A stretch of 29,336 bases of DNA from Seison nebaliae. Lineage: Eukaryota > Rotifera > Pararotatoria > Seisonacea > Seisonidae. The notes beneath the pieces are model-generated. The model was not told the origin of the DNA, ran no database searches, and saw nothing but the letters and a program-made list of their open reading frames with translations. Positions 1-8,021 of this stretch are shown here, piece by piece. Each line of letters starts with the position of its first letter. Within the stretch, counting starts at the first letter, position 1. The stretch spans positions 1 to 29,336 of the forward strand of contig JALJEE010000915.1 in NCBI GenBank assembly GCA_023231475.1, read 5' to 3'. The position numbers and the translations under genes were made by a program.

Positions 1-150
1 GGCGGGGTTATTGCAGTCGGGGTTATTGCAGGCGGGGTTATTGCAGTGGGGGTTATTGCAGTCGGGGTTATTGCGGTCGGGGTTGTGGTGGTCGGCGTTG
101 TGGTGGTCGGGGTTATTGCGGTCGGGATTGTGGTTGTTGTCGTTGTTGTC
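1..150 (-). repeat. 15-bp tandem repeat coding a Thr/Pro/Ala/Ile mucin-type motif on the minus strand
   Basis: About ten 15-bp units run from base 1, for example GGGGTTATTGCAGTC with small changes, then degrade into GTTGTGGTGGTC and GTTGTTGTC units. On the minus strand the 5-codon unit reads T-A-I-T-P or T-T-T-T-P with no stop, the composition of an O-glycosylated PTS (mucin) domain. On the plus strand it reads a Val/Gly repeat that ends at a stop at 199-201, which is less plausible as protein. The array touches the window edge, so its full length is unknown. It abuts the left LTR of the BEL/Pao element, and Thr-coding sequence resumes past the right LTR (2215-2280, minus strand), so the element may have landed in a mucin exon. 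Confidence 0.7.
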
Positions 151-315
151 GTTTTCGCGTATTCACTAAAACTAAATGAAGATATTGAGAGGGAAGCTTA
201 AGAAAAGGAAGGTCAGTTTATATTTTTTACATTATTCACTTTCACTTAAACAAATTTTGTAGACTTAGGTGAAATAAGGTACATCCACTCACTTCACATC
301 TCACTTCTTACTACA
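150..315 (+). repeat. Left LTR of the BEL/Pao element
   Basis: From ATTCACTAAAACT at 161 to TTCTTACTACA ending at 315, this stretch aligns collinearly with 1981-2167. Shared blocks include TATTGAGAGGGAA, a TTATATTTT core and CATCTCACTTCTTACTAC. It lacks about 35 bp present in the right copy. The first ten or so bases have diverged, so the left edge is approximate. The right edge, ...ACA, fits the usual CA-ending LTR. Confidence 0.75.
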
Positions 316-364
316 ATGAAACCACGAAGCATATCCGAATGATGTACGTTATTCTGACCTAGAT

Positions 365-640
365 TGAAGATTTAAATCACGCAATCTGGAGCAAGCTTCC
401 GGACGAGCGATATCGCAAAGCTATTACCGAAGCCGAAACACAAATACAAAACTTCCAAAATCAATGTCGAGAATCTCTGACGGTTCATATTCGAAAAGAA
501 ACTGGTGACATCCATTATAAAGAATCGTTACAGCAACGATTAATAACATATATATATAACATTAATGATAACAATCAATTTTCGTCGCTGAAAGATCGGT
601 TCGTGATATTCCGGTATTAAATGAAATAGTCGAAATAAAC
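365..640 (+). pseudogene. Possible gag remnant of the BEL/Pao element
   Basis: A fairly open, charged stretch follows the left LTR (for example IWSKLPDERYRKAITEAE near 385-435). Its position behind the 5' LTR suggests the N-terminal part of gag, but I recognise no family signature. It ends in stops before the displaced DUF5641-like copy at 655. Confidence 0.35.
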
Positions 641-654
641 AATAATCGAAAAAC

Positions 655-840
655 ATGACCCCTAAGAATAATTCAGAGAACGGTTAGGGGGTCGAGATGG
701 TAAAATCAGGATTGTTTTCGTCTGCACGGTCTACGGAAAAGAAACTATGATCGAAGTGAAGAGCGATTCAGAATATATGCTTGTTCGTCCTATCAACGAA
801 CCTATTAATCGATGTTCCACTACTACGTTGTTTTGTTGGT
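655..840 (+). pseudogene. Displaced second copy of the DUF5641-like 3' module
   Basis: Bases 655-790 align with 1838-1975. Both contain GTAAAATCAGGATTGTTTTC, an ACGGT then GAAAAGAAACTATGATC block, and similar flanks. This module normally sits at the very end of BEL/Pao pol, but here it lies upstream of the gag zinc knuckle. The simplest reading is a nested or recombined insertion between two copies of the element. The frame is broken. Confidence 0.65.
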
Positions 841-849
841 GAGAAAAAA

Positions 850-935
850 GGTCAGGGCGTGATATGGTCCGCCGGAAACGTCTGTGTTATAACTGCTTGA
901 GTTCAGCACATCACGTTAAGACAGGTGGAAATAAA
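850..935 (+). pseudogene. Broken gag-like zinc knuckle of BEL/Pao type
   Basis: The plus-strand reading gives RRKRLCYNCLSSAHHVK, the CX2CX4H part of a Pao-type gag zinc knuckle. The codon where the last cysteine of CX2CX4HX4C should be is GGT (Gly), one base from TGT. A knuckle beginning 'LC(Y/F)NCL' is characteristic of BEL/Pao gag. The frame does not continue far on either side. Confidence 0.7.
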
Positions 936-1142
936 TACTACTATACATACTAACATAATACTCCATAATAAATGTAACAAAAGCCACCACTCAACGTTAT
1001 TCCATTGGAGGATAACCATAACATAACTGAACCTTCATCCGCAGACCGGCATTGGAGAAATTGGGTTATCACTAGCTTTGGGATGAAAATATTACAGTAT
1101 CTGACTTTCTCGATAAACGATCGACATTGAGAAAAGTACCTG

Positions 1143-1364
1143 TTGTGGAATGTAAAATTGAAACCGAAAACCATCATCATTGTTAAACCGTTCATTGATG
1201 TTACGGTATTGGAACGGATAGACAGTTTGAATTCAAAGAGGTCGGAAGAGGTAGATCTAGATAAGGTGCGGAGAGAGATCGATATCGAAGGTGGAACTGA
1301 TTTATACTGGGACATCGTTTTATTAGAGAAACCATCAGAGCTTGTCGAATTTCTAACCTTATGA
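1143..1364 (+). pseudogene. DUF1758-like aspartic protease remnant
   Basis: A 73-codon open stretch contains IDIEGGTDLYWDIV near 1277-1318, resembling the 'DILIGaDyyWdil' motif that follows the catalytic core in BEL/Pao proteases (DUF1758). The catalytic D-T/S-G triad is not visible, so the domain is truncated. It lies between the zinc knuckle and the reverse-transcriptase fragment, the expected order for gag-pol. Confidence 0.55.
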
Positions 1365-1425
1365 GGGGCATTAATCTCAGGAAACTCGAAGATGGGAGAA
1401 CACAATCACTGCCACGTGATCGAAA

Positions 1426-1638
1426 TTGTGTCACAGCGGACCACGAATTGAGACAACACAGGAAGCGTTAACAAAATTGCTTTTATCGTCTAACGTAAAT
1501 AACAGAAATGTCGCGTTACTTCCATTCAAAAATGAAGATCGTTCTATAAAAAACTGGAATCAATGTCTATGGAAAATTAAGAAATTCTTTTTTACGAAGA
1601 TGGAGATTCTTCAATATAGAACGAACGAACGAATTTAG
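1426..1638 (+). pseudogene. N-terminal reverse-transcriptase fragment of BEL/Pao pol
   Basis: The reading RNVALLPFKNEDRSIKNW resembles the 'gRYvVsLPfk...lg.N...A..rl' block just upstream of the Pao reverse transcriptase palm. None of the polymerase motifs (YxDD, for example) follow. The sequence jumps to the DUF5641-like 3' end, consistent with a large internal deletion. Confidence 0.45.
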
Positions 1639-1781
1639 AACGATGGAAACCAACGGTATATTGGAGAAAGCATTTCAACGATAGCCAGCAATCGGTTTCG
1701 AACCTTCCAAGACAATCAAAATAATTTAGTTCAAATGTGTATAGATGAATTGAAAACAATAGACATACCACTGAATGCGAT

Positions 1782-1985
1782 TTGAAAAAAGATGACGTCG
1801 TCTTAATAGCTGACGACAATAGTCGAAGAACTTGGCCCTTAGGAATAATTAAGAGGACGGTTAAGGATCAAGATAGTAAAATCAGGATTGTTTTCATCCG
1901 TACGGTCCATAGAAAAGAAACTATGATCAAGCGAAGAACGATCCAGATTATCTGCTTGTTGGAAAGGGTGGAATGTTCCGAATTC
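1782..1985 (+). pseudogene. DUF5641-like C-terminal module of BEL/Pao pol
   Basis: The reading contains KKDDVVLIADDNSRRTWPLG followed by 'IIKRTVKDQDSKIRIVFIRT'. It matches the hallmark end of BEL/Pao pol (GDlVlikddn.pr..WplGrI.....G.DG.vR.v.vrt). It overlaps the start of the right LTR at 1974, as is usual. Preceding bases (1640-1780) carry an 'LxRW' type stretch with several stops, probably the decayed integrase tail. Confidence 0.7.
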
Positions 1986-2167
1986 ACTAAAACTGGATGA
2001 GAGGTATTGAGAGGGAACTTTAAGAAAGGGGAGTCACGTGTTCATTTGTTTTTGGCTGTTGCGTTGCTCACTTTATATTTTATACGGTATTTTCACTTAA
2101 ACGGGCTTTTTACACTTAAGTGGAATAAAGTCACTTCCACTCACTTGACATCTCACTTCTTACTACG
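1974..2167 (+). repeat. Right LTR of the BEL/Pao element
   Basis: It starts TGTTCCGAATTCACT, directly after the pol 3' module, and ends TTCTTACTAC at about 2166. It is collinear with 150-315 but about 28 bp longer, because of an extra GTTCATTTGTTTTTGGCTG-type segment around 2040-2070. The TG start supports this boundary. Confidence 0.75.
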
Positions 2168-2214
2168 ACTAGTCACGTAGTGTTAAACCGTAGTCAACAA
2201 CAAGGACTAACCTC

Positions 2215-2450
2215 TTCTTATCCATTACAGTGGTGGTGGTAGTGGTTGATGTTGTGGTGGTGTTCATATTCTTCGTCGTCCTGTTGCCTGTTAGAATGAT
2301 ACTGGACAACCAGTAAAGGAGTAGTCATGGTCGTCTTGGTGGTCGGGGACAACCAGTAAAGGAGTAGTCATGGTCGTCTTGGTGGTCGGGGACAACCACT
2401 AAAGGAGTAGTCATGGTCGTCTTGGTGGTCGGGGACAACCGTCATGTCGG
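2215..2450 (-). repeat. Thr-coding simple repeat and 43-bp minisatellite
   Basis: Bases 2229-2268 are GTGGTGGTAG-type repeats that read as a Thr run after a Met on the minus strand. Bases 2304-2432 hold three near-identical 43-bp units starting GGACAACCAGTAAAGGAGTA, with a partial fourth to about 2450. Units 1 and 2 are identical and unit 3 differs by one base. Because 43 is not a multiple of 3, the frame shifts at each unit, so the array cannot code one continuous repeat peptide. One minus-strand frame of a unit still gives TTKTTMTTP, so the source may have been mucin-like coding DNA. Confidence 0.75.
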
Positions 2451-2549
2451 AGTGAAAATTTACATGTAGCTGATCGTTCAACCGAATTTCATTTCTCGAT
2501 TAGACATAAATTAAAGCGAAAAGGAACAACAAAAAAAAAAACTAAAAAA

Positions 2550-2750
2550 ATGAAAACTAAAAAACTATTTTGTTTAATGAAACTAAAAATGAATCTATTT
2601 ATACCGATTGGATTTATTGGACTGTTTTATAAACAAATAACTCAATTTTCGGATGAAATGAAGATGGTTGGTGATAGCGATCCATCATACGTAATATATC
2701 ACGACCCAAAATTTAAAAAAGTTGTGGAAGATGTGGATCTATTCTTTTGA
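2550..2750 (+). CDS. Possible small ORF, unrecognised
   Basis: A 66-codon ATG frame with one hydrophobic stretch (LFIPIGFIGLFY, about residues 16-27) and an acidic C-terminal half ending VVEDVDLFF. A single membrane helix with a short soluble tail is typical of small mitochondrial or ER membrane proteins, but I recognise no family. The ATG follows a purine-rich A tract. The sequence is AT-rich and short, so it could be chance. Confidence 0.3.
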   Translation: MKTKKLFCLMKLKMNLFIPIGFIGLFYKQITQFSDEMKMVGDSDPSYVIYHDPKFKKVVEDVDLFF

Positions 2751-3245
2751 AGTATCAAACAACAACTCAATTTTTATAAATTTCATTTGAGCTGTTGTTT
2801 TCTCATTTTTTTTTGAAATAATATCTTATACTCATACGCATAGTAAATTATATAGGACGGAATTGAAAAACGCATACCAAATGACAAGTCTGGAGGATTT
2901 TTTCCAAGAATAGAACACATAAGCACAACATTCAAAATATACTACTTCGTTTGCATAGAACTGAATGACCAAATTAATTGATAAACTAAAAAGGACGATC
3001 AATGCTATCATCGGATATAGAATAAGTAAAATCCATTATCATGTGAAAAAATTACTGCCATAACGACTTTACTTTTGAATTTTCGTTGTATTAGAAAAAA
3101 GTTTGAACGAGAAACAATTGGGTCATGTCCGAAACTTACAAACACCTTCATCATACTTTTCTAATTTCTAATTCTAATACTTTCTTCGTATTTCTTGACA
3201 TCATGATATTATACGCTGAATCTATGTTTATTGTTGTAAATGGTG

Positions 3246-3421
3246 TATGGGAATCTTGCAAAATTTCAAGGCTATTCTAACCTTAAAGAAGAGAATCCCG
3301 ATGTCACATTAATATCACTCAATATTGCAGATGGCTTGAAAATGATTGACGAAGTGATAGTTATAAGAGAAAAAGAAACCTGGATATTGTCTCTGAGAGT
3401 TTTTATGTTGGAAATTTGATT
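3246..3421 (+). pseudogene. Possible GH18 (chitinase-like) gene relic
   Basis: A short open frame starting ATGGTG (near 3242-3246) reads LAKFQGYSNLKEENPDVTLI, then a DG and an RxxxTWILSLRVFMLEI stretch. The spacing recalls the GH18 segment 'f..l..LK.knP.lktLiSiGGw ... R..Fi.s...Fl...GfDG'. The GG and the catalytic DxxDxDxE motif are not present, and a stop follows where that motif should be. If the resemblance is real, this is a decayed exon. Evidence is by eye and weak. Confidence 0.25.
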
Positions 3422-3435
3422 CTCTTTTGGGGCTA

Positions 3436-3441
3436 TTTATT
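3436..3441 (-). terminator. Polyadenylation signal AATAAA
   Basis: TTTATT on the plus strand is AATAAA on the minus strand, 31 bases past the stop codon of the five-exon gene at 3472-4231. Confidence 0.5.
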
Positions 3442-3471
3442 ATTTTACTTACTACGTCAAACAAGAGAAAG

Positions 3472-4231
3472 CTAACTCGTTTTGAATGACATATAATTTT
3501 TTGTTCGGTTATTAATAAATTCTTGCCTGGTTATTGTATTCCCAATTGCTACCGAATTGATTATCTGATTAAGACCATTTGCATATGTTTTTCCAGTTAC
3601 TGAACTTCTCACATCTCCAGTTAGATAGCTGTAAGTTCTGGAAGGTTGAAATTTTGAAAAAATTTATCGAAATTGTTTGAAATTTAACTGATTTCCTGCC
3701 ATTAAATTGTAGTTTGTTATTTCTCCAAAACCCCTATTATATAAAGATGCCTTATTAAGATCATCTGAAGATGATTTTATCGGCCCATTATGGTTGGACT
3801 GTTCTGTTCTAATTGTTGAGCAGATTCCAAAATAGGTAATAATAGCAACTAACCTAACCTAAATTATTATCTGTTACTAAATTAATATCATCCAATTCGA
3901 TTTTTTGTGTATTTGATATACTAATCAGAAATTTGATGAATGAGAATTTGCAATGTATATTTGAAATATATTTCGAAAGATTTTGAACAAACTTGTTAGA
4001 ACTTTCCTGAAATTTACTTTCCTTAGGAAGATGAAAAATCAAAAAAAAAAGAAAAACTGTGCGGATATATTGGACGAAGAAACCAGTAGTTGTTCTGTTG
4101 TAATAACCTTCCATTAAAGATTGAAGAATTGAATAATTCAAATTAATATGAGTCGTCCGACCTGATCAAACTGATGTTATAATGAACGAAATAAAGTACA
4201 AAGGAAAACTTTCATTATTTCCTACAATCAT
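3472..4231 (-). CDS. Five-exon gene for a 175-residue secreted or anchored protein, unrecognised
   Basis: Proposed exons on the minus strand: 4231-4172, 4107-4084, 4021-3859, 3803-3689, 3637-3472. Introns are 64, 62, 55 and 51 nt, all starting GT and ending AG, and the summed length (528 nt) is exactly 176 codons. Exon 1 supplies ATG and a hydrophobic stretch (LYFISFIITSVITT), probably a signal peptide or N-terminal anchor. The rest is polar, Asn/Ser-rich and has one Cys; it ends KNYMSFKTS. The last two exons use codons well and are open only in the spliced frame. A polyadenylation signal follows 31 nt after the stop. I do not recognise the family. The 24-nt second exon and the choice between adjacent AGs in intron 3 are the weakest points. 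Confidence 0.55.
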
Positions 4232-4784
4232 TTCAGAATTGTTCTATAAATAAATCAATTGCTATCATAAAATCATCGAAGAAATACTAAACGATAATAT
4301 GATATTCATATACTGGAATTAAAGAGGCTAAAATAATAATTATCATTTTCATTTAATTTGGCAATCATAACTTTTAGTTTTTCTGGAACCATGAATCAAA
4401 ACTATGAATGAATATTAAAAAATTCAAAATTATCGAAACGGAAATTAACGATAAAAATTGATGAACAGAAGAAGTAATAGAATCAGGAGAATCATGGCAT
4501 ATCGTCTTCTACGGTGTCGTCTTTTTTTAGTTGAAAGCGAAGAAAAGAAAACATGTTTCCTTTCACGATCAGTGTCGATATGAAACACCATTATGTAATT
4601 AGTTTACATAAAGTTAGAAAGTAGATTTTTTCTTTATGAAACGAATTCTATTAGATTTCTTTATAAGATTGTGAATATTAAATGACGAATATCAAAACAA
4701 TAAGATAACTATAAAGATTTTAAATTTGTATCTGGAAATGAATCAAAAGTTAAAAGAAGAGAGTTAATTAAATCAAGATGATTT
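4232..4784. other. Intergenic, nothing recognised
   Basis: AT-rich spacer between the 3' end of the menorin-family gene and the start of the five-exon gene. Both are on the minus strand, so it should hold the menorin 3' UTR and the promoter of the downstream gene. I see no coding frame. Confidence 0.5.
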
Positions 4785-6049
4785 TTAATGAATTTTCTCA
4801 CTTCTCCTTTTATAAAATCTCATAAAATGTTCATTCAATTTGACATCCAAATCAATAAATGTTTGTGGGAAATATTGAATGAAATATTCAATTTTCTTGC
4901 ACAATTCCTCGTGATATTCATCCAGTTTCTTGCCAATTAAACCTTCCGGTATATCTTTTATAGATGACCAGATAGTGAATGATAATTTAAATTGACTTTC
5001 ATCTTTTAAATGTTTTATCATTTTATCAAAGTGGGGAATGGCGTTGAATAAGAGTGACGCTCTGATTGGAAATGTTATTAAAGGGATTTCTTTTATTGGT
5101 TCTCTTTTCAAATTGGTAATAAAATGATGATGAAGAATCGATGTCATCTTCTCTACATGTTCTTCATCATAACCATTATAATTATGAGACGGTCCATCAG
5201 TTCTCCATCCTACACTTATGACAATTAGTGGACGAACCGTTTTAGGTAAATTTGAAATTTTCTTAACGAAATTCAATGCCTTTCCAATAAAATCTGAATT
5301 TATTTCATTCGATAAAGTTGAACAATCCTTCGTCGAAATTATGTCAGCGTTCAAGAATATGGGAATCTTTTGAAATTTAATTAATAATAATATAATTAAT
5401 AAATTAAATTAATTTCAAAAAACTAACTCTCCATTGTAGTTTCGTATCGATAAGTAGTGAATATAAGCGAGATAATGTTGGGTCGATGGCAAGCGGATGT
5501 TTGAAATCCAATTTGATTCCGTGTCTTAAACCTTTATCAGTTTGAGGTACATGTAATAATTTGTAAAGATAGCCGTCAAGAACCAAATCGGAATTGTTAG
5601 CAGGTGGATGAGCTAAAATGACAACTTTGTCTGACTCTCTCAAATTAATATCACTCTCAATTATATGAATTGAACGACTTTCTAATACGTTGTTAAATCT
5701 TTCTAAATCATTAACGGCATGTGCCCATTTTATGTTAATTGGATCGTCATTAATTCCATTAAATTGATTTAAAATATCTTCCATCGTTACTGGAAAAATT
5801 TCAATGAGATTTATTGTTTAATAAAGGCTCTTAACTTAAATCGATCGATGTCCAATTGAACGGTAAATACAAAGTAGTTTCACGCTGTATCGTAGTTATT
5901 GTTATCGCACTTGCAATCAATAAAAGTGAACAACCTGCCCATAATACCAGATAATCAAACGAGAAACTAAAATAATTATTTCTTTGCTAAAATTTAATTA
6001 ATTGAAATTTCATTAACCATTTCATATAATCAAATTTTAGGATTCTCAT
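4785..6049 (-). CDS. Menorin / FAM151-family protein (DUF2181), four exons
   Basis: Exons on the minus strand: 6049-6018, 5966-5836, 5789-5428, 5366-4785. Introns are 51, 46 and 61 nt, and the total of 1107 nt gives 368 residues with all phases matching. The first two exons add an N-terminal membrane anchor (LVLWAGCSLLLIASAITIT, about residues 17-35), so the protein is probably type II. The FAM151 core then shows IKWAHAVN (about 74-81), IIESDI, LAHPP (about 114-118), IKLDFK (about 147-151), IPIFLNADI (176-184) and ISVGW (about 225-229), in the family order and spacing. In C. elegans, MNR-1/menorin is made in epidermis and acts with SAX-7 on the neuronal receptor DMA-1. FAM151 proteins resemble PLC-like TIM barrels, but no activity is claimed here. 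The 3' splice site ahead of residue 57 would otherwise look like a bare start at 5784. Confidence 0.85.
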
Positions 6050-6428
6050 ATTTCCCCTTCTTTCTATTTATTAATGTTCTTGAATATGATAATGTAGTGT
6101 TGAACAATTAATAGGCATGTAAATTGTGTAGTAAGTTAATGAAAAATAATAATTTTATGCAATAAAATTTTATAGTTTAATGATATGTAAATGAAGAGTT
6201 GGATAGACCAAAGATGAAATTTATCTTCTTCCTTCAAACGTTCCAAAAAGAAAACAAACTTTAAAATGTTTAAATAATGTTGATATGTCTAGCACAAATG
6301 CTTTTAGGAGAATGAAATTTACTACATAATTGTAAATGGAGGGAAATTATAATGAAACAGAAGAAAATAATCTTTGACAGTTTAAAAGTAAGAAAGAATA
6401 CGAGATAAAAGATTTTTCCATAAAATTA
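6050..6428. other. Intergenic, nothing recognised
   Basis: AT-rich 379-bp spacer between two minus-strand genes. It holds the 3' UTR of the PTB/Pro-rich gene and the promoter of the menorin-family gene. TTTATT near 6065-6070 (AATAAA on the minus strand) could be the former's polyadenylation signal. Confidence 0.4.
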
Positions 6429-8021
6429 TCACTGTTGAACCATATAACATTGATTTGGATATTCGCCCATTAATTGCTGCGGATTCAAATGTCCTTGAAT
6501 GATTTGTGGCATTGCTTGTGCATTATTCTGAGTTTGATTCATATACGTTGCCGCATTGTTGTTACATATGGGTAGACAAGGCATCAGACATTGTTGTTGT
6601 TGTTGTTGCTGAGGTTCGGGTTGTTGGCGAAATTGTTTAACTACCCGTCGAATTGGAGGTCGTGGAATCAATTTTTGATGTTGTATAATAACTGGTCTCT
6701 TTTGCGTTTGTTGAGGTAACCATTTTTCGTAAATTATTGGTCTCGGTTTCGGTGGTGGCGCAGGTATCCGTTCTATTATAACTTTTCTTGGGCCTGGTGG
6801 TGGTGCGGGAACTTTCCTTTCAATAATAAACGGTTTGTCGTATGATAAAGGTAGTTTTGGAGGTCGTTCTCTTACAATCAATGGAGGAGGTGTTGGTGGT
6901 GCTTTCTCTCGTTGCTTAATGATAATTGGTGGTGGCTCAGGTTTTGGAGTTTCTTGTCGAACTCGAACATAAACTGGAGCGGCTGGTGGAGGAGTTGTCG
7001 GTTTGAGCCATCTTACAAATACATCTTGATCATATTTAACAGGTTTCCCATCCGTTTTCTTTACAATCACTTTAGGATTGGGATCTAAGTTGAATTGTGA
7101 AGATGAACATCTAGACGATGAGGTTGGAGTTGAAGAACTTTCGATATGTTTCCGATCTAAATATTTCTTCAATCTGTTAATTTCAGTATCAGTGCTATAA
7201 CCATTAGATGGTGTTTTTAGTCCTTCGTCATTAGACGATTGATCAAAAATATAATCGTCTACAGTTGATGCTTTCTCACTCATCTCATGTTCACTTTGAG
7301 AAACTTCGATATCTTCAGTTGATAATTTTAAAATTTCTTTCGAATATTTATGAGAGGAAACCATTGCTTGGACAAGATTCTTCGCCTCTTGATCAAAACG
7401 AACTGCGAATACATGCATCATATCTTTGTTATCATTTTCTTCATCTTCACCATCTTCGTCGTTATGATAAATGACAACAAACAATGGAGGATTCCCTCGA
7501 ACCAACTCGTGAGACATTATTTCATTAGACAACTCTTCAAAAGCATGATCTTCTCTTATCGATTTCGGTATAAGTTTCAATGCTCCACAATACAATAATT
7601 TTTCGACGGCACAAAATCTTTTTTTAACACTTTCTTCCTCAGCCAAATTGTTAGGTTGACTAATCGATATATCAGCGACCATTCCATCAGCATAAACTGC
7701 CAACCGACAACTATGTCCATTAATAGCTAAATCGTCGTTAACGATTTCATGTAAAGGAGATTGAATAACATCGTTGCAATTAGTTCCATTCCAATCAATA
7801 TTATCCGGTAAATAACAACTGCCAATGTACAGACTCTCACAATCGAAGAGAACTGTTGGCGCATTACACGGTTTTCCTTTCATTTCGTTTTCTTTACCCA
7901 AAATATTCCAAACTTTATTCAAAATTTCAATCTGCAGAAATTTCCTAATCTAGTTTTCTTAAAAGTAAGAAATAAAATTTTCATTAAGAGAATGTGATAC
8001 ACGAAATTTATGATACATCAT
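6429..8021 (-). CDS. PTB-like domain plus Pro-rich repeat protein, about 507 residues
   Basis: One large exon (7931-6429, 500 codons plus stop) is certain. It opens at an acceptor ending CTGCAG, and a 21-nt first exon (8021-8001, MMYHKFR) joined over a 69-nt intron is a plausible start; otherwise the first in-frame ATG is the Met before KGKPCNAP. The N-terminal ~190 residues look like a PTB/PID (PH-superfold) domain: LYIGSCYLP, then CRLAVYADGMVADIS, then FVVIYHND with a final HVFAVRFDQEAKNLVQAM helix. After a Ser-rich linker, a Pro-rich region holds six or so degenerate repeats of the type PPPxIIxxRxxP (PPPLIVRERPP, PFIIERKVPAPPP, KVIIERIPAPPP). A run of seven Gln and an Asn/Gln-rich tail follow. 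The acidic loop EDGEDEEND lies inside the PTB-like fold. Role unknown; an intracellular adaptor or scaffold is likely. Confidence 0.7.

Larger units (their letters stand above)
150..2167 (+). mobile_element. Degenerate BEL/Pao-type LTR retrotransposon
   Basis: Two similar terminal repeats (about 150-315 and 1974-2167) bracket about 1.66 kb of broken coding sequence. In the plus direction the remnants are a possible gag segment (365-620), a displaced copy of the 3' module (655-800), a gag-like zinc knuckle (885-926), a DUF1758-like protease remnant (around 1150-1364), a piece resembling the start of the Pao reverse transcriptase (1476-1590), and a DUF5641-like end of pol (1782-1985). Most of reverse transcriptase, RNase H and integrase is missing, and every frame is broken by stops, so the element is dead. 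Knuckle, DUF1758 and DUF5641 together are typical of BEL/Pao rather than Gypsy or Copia. Assignment is by motif and layout only. I saw no clear target-site duplication or primer-binding site. Confidence 0.75.
2751..3471. other. Intergenic, no confident gene
   Basis: AT-rich sequence with scattered stops in all frames. The exceptions are the 58-codon frame at 3246-3418 (annotated separately) and a minus-strand polyadenylation signal at 3436-3441. Confidence 0.5.

Noticed and set aside
950-1405. 151-codon minus-strand frame within the BEL/Pao element
   Set aside because: It lies opposite the zinc-knuckle and DUF1758 remnants read on the plus strand and has no recognisable motif. I judge it a chance shadow.
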